Origin: Muribaculum sp.
GTDB lineage: Bacteria; Bacillota; Clostridia; Lachnospirales; Lachnospiraceae
NCBI GenBank assembly: GCA_023663505.1
Contig: JAMPHH010000012.1
Span: forward strand, 10,645-74,644
DNA length: 64,000 nucleotides
Direction of reading: 5' to 3'
Shown here: piece by piece, positions 58,766 through 64,000 of the stretch
Numbering within the stretch: position 1 is the first letter of the stretch
Layout of the letters: each line of letters opens with the position of its first letter
Made by a program: the position numbers and the translations under genes
Notes under the pieces: generated by a model
What the model was told of the DNA's origin: nothing
Database searches by the model: none
Seen by the model: the letters and a program-made list of their open reading frames with translations, nothing else

Positions 58766-58786
58766 TATAATGATACACGTGAAAAC
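58766..58786 (+). promoter_or_regulatory. Putative parA promoter -10 with parS-like site
   Basis: An extended -10 (TGCTATAAT, with TATAAT at 58766-58771) is followed at once by TGATACACGTGAAAAC (58771-58786), which matches 12 of 16 parS positions. ParB or ParA could feed back on this promoter; the match is weak. Confidence 0.4.
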
Positions 58787-58829
58787 TGACTGAATGAAAA
58801 TCCCAATGATGAAAGGTGAAGACAAAGGT

Positions 58830-59603
58830 ATGGGAAGAACAATAGCAATAGCAAATCAAAAGGGTGGTGTAGGCAAGACCACTACATCTATTAATTTATC
58901 GGCAGCTCTGGCTATGAAGGGAAAGAAGGTTCTTGTGATCGACACTGACCCTCAGGGCAATACTACCAGTGGATTCGGAATTGACAAGAATGATCTGGAG
59001 GATACTATCTACGAGTTGATTCTTGGAGAATGCTCCATTAGCGATTGTATTATCAAGGACGTCATTCATAATGTGTCGGTGGTTCCTTCTAATGTAAATC
59101 TTGCGGCGGCGGAGATTGAATTAATTGGCGTGGAGCGCAAGGAGTACATATTAAAAAATGAAGTAGACTATGTAAAGGACAGTTATGATTACATTATCAT
59201 TGATTGTCCTCCCTCATTGAATATGTTGACCATCAATGCCATGACGACGGCCGACAGTGTGATCGTGCCGATTCAATGTGAGTATTATGCGTTGGAGGGC
59301 TTGAGCCAATTGATTCATACAGTGAATCTGGTGAAGGAGCGTTTGAATCCGGCTTTGGATATGGACGGCGTGGTTTTCACCATGTACGATTCCCGCACCA
59401 ACCTCTCCATGCAGGTGGTAGACAATGTGAAAGCAAATTTGAAGTCGCATATTTTTGACACGATGATCCCGAGAAATATCCGATTGGCGGAAGCGCCCAG
59501 TCACGGAATGCCTATTACAAGATATGACGCCAAGTCCGCAGGCGCAGAAGCATATTTGAATCTGGCGGAGGAAGTAATTAATTACAAGGCTTCAGGAAAA
59601 TAA
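58830..59603 (+). CDS. parA: Chromosome partitioning ATPase ParA (Soj)
   Basis: A 257-residue Walker-type ATPase with deviant P-loop KGGVGKTTTS (about 11-20), switch I-like VIDTDPQGNTTSGFGI and Walker B DYIIIDCPPSLNMLT. It works with ParB and parS in origin segregation and affects DnaA activity in Bacillus. The ATG at 58830 sits close behind AAAGG; an ATG at 58809 is an alternative. ParB follows 89 bp later. Confidence 0.95.
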   Translation: MGRTIAIANQKGGVGKTTTSINLSAALAMKGKKVLVIDTDPQGNTTSGFGIDKNDLEDTIYELILGECSISDCIIKDVIHNVSVVPSNVNLAAAEIELIGVERKEYILKNEVDYVKDSYDYIIIDCPPSLNMLTINAMTTADSVIVPIQCEYYALEGLSQLIHTVNLVKERLNPALDMDGVVFTMYDSRTNLSMQVVDNVKANLKSHIFDTMIPRNIRLAEAPSHGMPITRYDAKSAGAEAYLNLAEEVINYKASGK

Positions 59604-59692
59604 CAGCAATATTGTTGTCGCAAAAGCATGGTCGAGTATCAAATACACCCTACTGTTTATCACAGAATGGGAGAAGATAAGGAGAAAAGTGT

Positions 59693-60595
59693 ATGGCGCC
59701 AAAGGGACAGAGAGGATTGGGAAAAGGGCTTGATTCCCTGATTCCCGATACAATAGGAGAGGAAAAGAGCAAGAAGAAGGAAGCGTCCTCGGCAGACAAT
59801 CAATCGTCAGTGGAGAAGGGAACGATGGTCAAGATTACCATGGTAGAGCCCAACAGAGAGCAGCCCCGCAAGAATTTTGACGAGGATTCTCTGCAGGAGC
59901 TTGCGGATTCTATCAAGCAGTTTGGTCTGTTGCAGCCAATCTTGGTTCAGGATCGAAAGGATCATTATGAGATAATTGCAGGCGAGCGCAGATGGCGAGC
60001 GTCCCGTATGGCGGGTCTGCAGGAGGTTCCTGTGATTATCCGCAATTATACGGAGCAGGAGATCGTGGAGATTTCCCTGATCGAGAATATTCAGCGTGAG
60101 GATTTGAATCCGATTGAGGAAGCGCAGGCATACAAGCGTCTGCTCACGGAATTTAATCTCAAGCAGGACGAGGTGGCGGAGCGCGTGTCCAAGAGTCGGG
60201 CGGCAGTCACCAATTCAATCAGATTGTTAAAGCTCTCGGACGAGGTTCAGCAGATGGTGATTGATGACATGATCTCCACAGGTCATGCGAGAGCCCTGCT
60301 TGCGATTGACGATCCCGAGGAGCAATACAGTCTGGCACAGAGGATATTCGATGAAAAGCTCAGCGTCCGCGACGTGGAGAAGCTGATGAAGAATCTCCAC
60401 AAGACCACGAAGGCGAAAAAGCCTGATGACGAGACCATGCAGGCGATTTATCAGGATATCGAGGAGAAACTAAAAAAACGTCTCGGCACAAAGGTCACCG
60501 TAACTCCCAAGGGCGAGGGGGCAGGTAAAATTGAGATTGAATTTTACAATAATGATGACTTGGACAGGCTGATTGATTTAATGGGAGAAAAATAA
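59693..60595 (+). CDS. parB: Chromosome partitioning protein ParB (Spo0J)
   Basis: A 300-residue ParB: basic N-terminus GLGKGLDSLIPD, the CTP-binding region with REQPRKNFDEDSLQELADSI and IIAGERRWRASRMAGL (about 97-112), LIENIQREDLNPIEEAQAYK, then an HTH (LKQDEVAERVSKSRAAVTNS) that binds parS, and a C-terminal dimerisation part. It loads at parS (55.9 kb) and slides on DNA. GGAG lies 8 nt before the ATG. Confidence 0.97.
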   Translation: MAPKGQRGLGKGLDSLIPDTIGEEKSKKKEASSADNQSSVEKGTMVKITMVEPNREQPRKNFDEDSLQELADSIKQFGLLQPILVQDRKDHYEIIAGERRWRASRMAGLQEVPVIIRNYTEQEIVEISLIENIQREDLNPIEEAQAYKRLLTEFNLKQDEVAERVSKSRAAVTNSIRLLKLSDEVQQMVIDDMISTGHARALLAIDDPEEQYSLAQRIFDEKLSVRDVEKLMKNLHKTTKAKKPDDETMQAIYQDIEEKLKKRLGTKVTVTPKGEGAGKIEIEFYNNDDLDRLIDLMGEK

Positions 60596-60596
60596 A

Positions 60597-61115
60597 ATGA
60601 ATACAAGCTTATTAGAGCAGATGGGTCTCGCCGGACTTGATCTGGGCGTCTTGGTCATCGGTCTGGGCGTGTCGGTTGTACTGTTGCTTATTGTGCTGAT
60701 TCTTTTGATCGTACAGGTGAGAAAGACAAGCAAGCTGGCGAAACGACTGGACAAATTTACTACGGGAAAAGACGGCAAAAGTCTGGAGGAGGATATTGCA
60801 TCACTTTTTGAGGATAATCAATATTTAAAAAATACCGTAGACACAAACCGCAAGGATATCCGTACACTTTTTAAGAAGGCGGAGCTTGCCTACCAGAAGA
60901 TGGGGCTTGTGAAATATGACGCCTTCAGTCAGATGGGAGGGCAGCTTAGTTTTTGTCTGGCAATGTTAGATGAAAACAATAACGGATTTATTTTAAATTC
61001 CGTTCACAGTACGGAAGGGTGCTATTCCTATACGAAGGAGATTCAAAATGGAGAGTGCTCCCTGTCGCTTGGCAAGGAGGAGGAAGAAGCGTTAGCCATG
61101 GCTATCGGAGATTAG
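60597..61115 (+). CDS. DUF4446 family membrane protein
   Basis: A 172-residue protein with one N-terminal membrane helix (about 16-42), a coiled-coil stretch and a C-terminal domain with KYDAFSQMGGQLSFCLAMLD and NNNGFILNSVHSTEGCYSYT, the DUF4446 pattern. Such proteins are typically found next to parB in clostridia. The ATG comes right after the parB stop, and GGGAG in the parB end serves as its ribosome binding site. The function is unknown; a membrane-linked role in chromosome or division biology is conceivable. Confidence 0.88.
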   Translation: MNTSLLEQMGLAGLDLGVLVIGLGVSVVLLLIVLILLIVQVRKTSKLAKRLDKFTTGKDGKSLEEDIASLFEDNQYLKNTVDTNRKDIRTLFKKAELAYQKMGLVKYDAFSQMGGQLSFCLAMLDENNNGFILNSVHSTEGCYSYTKEIQNGECSLSLGKEEEEALAMAIGD

Positions 61116-61169
61116 GCAGCGCAGCAATGTAGATTAATATACCGCAGTCCGCGGTAGGAGGAGGAGAAC

Positions 61170-62465
61170 ATGATAGACATTAAATTTCTGAGAGAGAATC
61201 CCGACTTGGTGAAGGAGAATATTAAGAAAAAGTTTCAGGACGAAAAGCTTGCCTTGGTGGACGAGGTGATTGCCTTGGACGTGGAGAGCAGAAAGGCAAA
61301 GCAGGAGGCGGACGATCTGCGCGCCAACCGCAATAAGATTTCCAAGGAGATAGGCGCTCTCATGGGACAAGGCAAAAAGGAGGAAGCCGAGGAGAAGAAG
61401 GCTTTGGTGGCTGAAGGCGCCAAGCGTCTGGCGGAGCTTGAGGTTTTGGAGAAGGAGCTTCAGGAAAAGGTCACCGCTATCATGATGAAGATTCCCAACA
61501 TTATAGATGCTTCTGTGCCTATCGGAAAGGACGATAGCGAGAATGTGGAGATTCAGAAATATGGCGAGCCGGTGACGCCTGATTTTCCGATACCGTATCA
61601 TGCGGATATCTTGGAGAGCATCTGCGGCTTGGATAAGGACGCCGCGGGACGCACCAGTGGAGAGGGATTTTATTATCTTATGGGTGACGCGGCAAGAATC
61701 CATTCGGCTATGATCAGCTATGCAAGAGATTTTATGATTGACAAGGGATTTGTATATTGCATTCCGCCCTTTATGATTCGCAGCAGCGTGGTGAACGGCG
61801 TGATGAGCTTTGCCGAGATGGAAGCCATGATGTATAAGATTGAGGGTGAGGACTTATACTTAATCGGTACCTCCGAGCATTCTATGATTGGTAAATTCAA
61901 GGGTCAGATTGTGGAGGAAAAGAGCCTTCCTATTACTATGACCTCATATTCCCCGTGCTTCCGCAAGGAGGTCGGCGCTCATGGCATGGAGGAGCGCGGA
62001 GTCTATCGCGTACACCAGTTCGAGAAGCAGGAGATGGTGGTGCTCTGTAAGCCTGAGGATTCTATGGAATGGTATGACAAAATGTGGTCTTATACGGTAG
62101 AATTTTTCCGCAGTCTGGATATACCTGTCCGCACGTTGGAGTGCTGCAGCGGTGATTTGGCTGATTTGAAGGTGAAGTCCTGTGACGTGGAGGCGTGGAG
62201 CCCCAGACAGCAGAAATACTTTGAGGTCGGTTCCTGCTCTACCTTGGGTGACGCTCAGGCGAGACGCTTGGGTATCCGCACCAAGGGTGAAAACGGCACA
62301 TACTATGTGCACACCCTGAACAATACGGTGCTCGCAACTCCGAGGGGATTGATTGCTTTTCTGGAAAATAACGTGAATGAGGACGGAAGCATCAATATTC
62401 CGAAGGCGCTTCGTCCTTATATGGGCGGTAAGGAGAAAATCATGCCCGCAGGGAAGAATGTATAA
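61170..62465 (+). CDS. serS: Serine--tRNA ligase
   Basis: A 431-residue class II synthetase. The N-terminal coiled-coil arm (MIDIKFLRENPDLVKENIKK to about residue 110) binds tRNA(Ser). Motif 2 (FRKEVGAHGMEERGVYRVHQ) and motif 3 (NGTYYVHTLNNTVLATPRGL) are present. The sequence resembles the divergent clostridial form. TAGGAGGAGG precedes the ATG. The short leader has a small hairpin (ACCGC-AGTCC-GCGGT) but no room for a T-box. Confidence 0.95.
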   Translation: MIDIKFLRENPDLVKENIKKKFQDEKLALVDEVIALDVESRKAKQEADDLRANRNKISKEIGALMGQGKKEEAEEKKALVAEGAKRLAELEVLEKELQEKVTAIMMKIPNIIDASVPIGKDDSENVEIQKYGEPVTPDFPIPYHADILESICGLDKDAAGRTSGEGFYYLMGDAARIHSAMISYARDFMIDKGFVYCIPPFMIRSSVVNGVMSFAEMEAMMYKIEGEDLYLIGTSEHSMIGKFKGQIVEEKSLPITMTSYSPCFRKEVGAHGMEERGVYRVHQFEKQEMVVLCKPEDSMEWYDKMWSYTVEFFRSLDIPVRTLECCSGDLADLKVKSCDVEAWSPRQQKYFEVGSCSTLGDAQARRLGIRTKGENGTYYVHTLNNTVLATPRGLIAFLENNVNEDGSINIPKALRPYMGGKEKIMPAGKNV

Positions 62466-62548
62466 AGTAAAAGGTTATTGATGGATAAGAGAGAAAAAAT
62501 CGTGGATAACACATAATATTTTTTCAGTAAAAAGAAGGGTAGAATCAG

Positions 62549-62959
62549 ATGCTAAGTATGTTAAAAGAAAATAAGGTATTGTTGGTAGGGATTGTGATGT
62601 TTATTTTGGCATTTGCTTGGTTTGGTTCCAGTTTCAATTATGTAAAAAGAGCAGAATTGATTCTCGGAGAGGTAGCGAGAATCGATAAGAGTCCTAGGCC
62701 TGTAATGAAAGCTGATACTAGTAATAGTACCGCATATGTCTCCTATAAATACAACGGAGAACGGTATGACCATGTAAATATTCACACATACTCTCACAAA
62801 TGGATAGTTGGACAATCTATTTATTTGTACTGTGATCCGGATAATCCGTTAGATGTTAGGGTGGCTTCTTCGATTTACAAAGGTCCTATTATTCTTTTTG
62901 GTTTGGCATTATTTATTTCGGCATTTGGGCTGCTACGTCGAATGTTAGGTTATGCATAA
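62549..62959 (+). CDS. DUF3592-like membrane protein
   Basis: A 136-residue protein with two membrane helices (about 9-28 and 112-130) around an extracytoplasmic beta domain: YVSYKYNGERYDHVNIHTYS then WIVGQSIYLYCDPDNPLDVR, which matches the DUF3592 theme (a Y-x-V-x-Y strand and YDPxNP). Function unknown. It sits between serS and the DUF3881-type gene on the same strand. Confidence 0.72.
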   Translation: MLSMLKENKVLLVGIVMFILAFAWFGSSFNYVKRAELILGEVARIDKSPRPVMKADTSNSTAYVSYKYNGERYDHVNIHTYSHKWIVGQSIYLYCDPDNPLDVRVASSIYKGPIILFGLALFISAFGLLRRMLGYA

Positions 62960-62998
62960 GTAATGACCATAAATTTTGAATGAAAGAAGGTGAGATTT

Positions 62999-63886
62999 TT
63001 GCATAGATTTATGAGAGCTGTCGGTTTCAGCAATTTAAAGGATTATAAGAATCTTAAAGAGATTTTGACGGAGATCGTGGTCAATCCGGATTCCAGCGCT
63101 TTCACTGTCAACGAGGAAAATACCATGTTGGGAGAATTTCGCAAAAATTTTGCCAATGATATAGGAATTGCCGTGTGCGGGCAGATGGACTCGGAGGATA
63201 AATTTATATTTGATTATTATTTTCCATACTTGGCGGGAAGCGGCATCACCTCCTATGAGGACGTGTCCGTGGAACGCCATGCCGCTACGGATTCCTATGC
63301 GGGAGTCATCGACGATATCAAGGTGGGTATCTCTCTGATTTTTTACCTGAGAAATATGATTCCTTATGTGAAGGCGCAGTCGTCGGGGAGGCTTCCCGTC
63401 AGGGGGACTTCCCTGACCTTGTCAGCTCTCTCCGTGAAGGGCGTTGTCATGATGCCTATCATGAAGGACGAGCTGCAGAAGGAGAAGGTCAAGAGGGATT
63501 CCGTCAACCGCACCAATCTGTTGGCGGCTGCCAGAAAGGGTGACGAGGATGCCATTGAAACCCTGACCTTGGAGGATATGGATATGTATACCACCATTTC
63601 CCGCAGAATCCAAAAGGAAGATATCTTCAGCTTGGTGGATACTTATTTCATGCCCTATGGGGTGGAGTGCGATCATTATTCCGTGCTCGGCGAGATCGTG
63701 GGAATGCGCCTTGTCACGAATCAGCTTACGGGAGAAAAAATTTATATTTTAACAATTTGCTGTAATGAATTGACATTTGACGTAAGTATTAATATAATAG
63801 ACTTGTTCGGGGAACCACAGGTGGGACGTCGGTTCAAGGGCGTTATCTGGCTGCAGGGATACATTAATTTTCCTGAGGAACCCTGA
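62999..63886 (+). CDS. DUF3881 family protein
   Basis: A 295-residue soluble protein starting LHRFMRAVGFSNLKDYKNLK, the pattern of DUF3881-type proteins of Lachnospiraceae. Visible blocks: GIAVCGQMDSEDKFIFDYYF (about 55-75), NMIPYVKAQSSGRLPVRGTS (about 120-140) and DTYFMPYGVECDHYSVLGEI (about 210-230). I chose the TTG at 62999, 8 nt after AGAAGG; the GTG at 62990 overlaps that site. No function can be assigned. The sequence to the window end (63887-64000) shows no gene. Confidence 0.85.
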   Translation: MHRFMRAVGFSNLKDYKNLKEILTEIVVNPDSSAFTVNEENTMLGEFRKNFANDIGIAVCGQMDSEDKFIFDYYFPYLAGSGITSYEDVSVERHAATDSYAGVIDDIKVGISLIFYLRNMIPYVKAQSSGRLPVRGTSLTLSALSVKGVVMMPIMKDELQKEKVKRDSVNRTNLLAAARKGDEDAIETLTLEDMDMYTTISRRIQKEDIFSLVDTYFMPYGVECDHYSVLGEIVGMRLVTNQLTGEKIYILTICCNELTFDVSINIIDLFGEPQVGRRFKGVIWLQGYINFPEEP

Positions 63887-64000
63887 TTACATTATCTTAT
63901 GGCATTTCTAAATATGTTCCCTTAGTTAAATGGATATAACAGACCCCTCCTAAGTGGACTTAAACCATTCTAATTTTATGAGGGAACTTTCATAACTCAA

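Noticed and set aside
61116..61169. T-box leader for serS
   Set aside because: Only 54 bp separate the preceding gene from serS, too short for a T-box, and no specifier or antiterminator sequence is visible.
63887..64000. Start of a further gene or insertion sequence at the right edge
   Set aside because: No open frame with a start signal and no recognisable inverted repeat in the 114 bp available.

Overview
This window is the chromosomal replication-origin region of a Firmicute, most likely a member of the Lachnospiraceae (class Clostridia). The evidence is the gene order around dnaA (rpmH-rnpA-yidD-yidC-jag on one side, dnaN-S4-recF-gyrB-gyrA on the other), the mnmE-mnmG-rsmG-parA-parB-serS arm, Gram-positive features (VanW, LCP, CapA, purine-rich ribosome binding sites with GTG and TTG starts) and clostridial families of unknown function (DUF3881-, DUF4446- and DUF6440-type proteins). 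I see no rRNA, tRNA or CRISPR array.

Layout. The origin lies at about 45.3-45.7 kb. Left of it nearly all housekeeping genes are on the minus strand and right of it on the plus strand, so transcription runs away from the origin. From left to right: (a) 0-2.7 kb, small immunity- or toxin-like genes (SUKH, PBECR4 and two unknowns) around a strongly promoted structured RNA; (b) 2.7-15 kb, metabolism, envelope and signalling genes: a GPH symporter, VanZ, TrmL, an AIR-synthase-like/Lrp/aminotransferase operon, VanW, a DnaQ-type exonuclease, a B12 radical-SAM protein, and a CheY-like plus Hpt pair; (c) 15-24.3 kb, an AT-rich, partly decayed accessory region with zinc-ribbon proteins, three intact small XRE regulators and one dead inverted copy, an integrase remnant, a frameshifted membrane-protein gene, an AlbA-type ATPase regulator with an 11-bp tandem repeat, and an AAA-ATPase/PD-(D/E)XK protein; (d) 24.4-35.9 kb, CapA, a hybrid histidine kinase, an LCP ligase, an LRR protein, a TRAP-type binding protein next to a chemoreceptor, a frameshifted NUDIX gene and YbaK; (e) 35.9-45.2 kb, gyrA, gyrB, recF, the S4 gene, dnaN and dnaA; (f) 45.3-53.8 kb, oriC and the ribosomal-protein, membrane-insertion and tRNA-modification operons; (g) 54-58.6 kb, a RelBE-type toxin-antitoxin pair, a coiled-coil gene, two parS sites, an isolated DAK-type domain and a GtrII-type membrane protein; (h) 58.8-63.9 kb, parA, parB, a DUF4446-type gene, serS and two conserved unknowns.

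Working together. DnaA, the DnaA boxes, DnaN, RecF and gyrase form the initiation and elongation module. ParA, ParB and the parS sites at 55.9 kb form the segregation module about 10.5 kb from oriC. The hybrid kinase, the free CheY-like receiver and the free Hpt protein could form a phosphorelay. The TRAP-type binding protein probably presents a ligand to the adjacent chemoreceptor, because no TRAP permease is present.

The most unusual material is outside the standard genes: a roughly 180-nt structured RNA with a consensus promoter and terminator upstream of the PBECR4 gene; a dispersed 225-bp palindromic element, present as three full copies of identical length and one half copy, whose outer stem differs between copies by compensatory changes; an 11-bp array that could switch off the DNA-binding tail of an AlbA-type regulator; and a threefold tandem repeat of a ribosome binding site plus start codon ahead of an AIR-synthase-like gene. 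All functions are inferred from reading the sequence; no database search was run.
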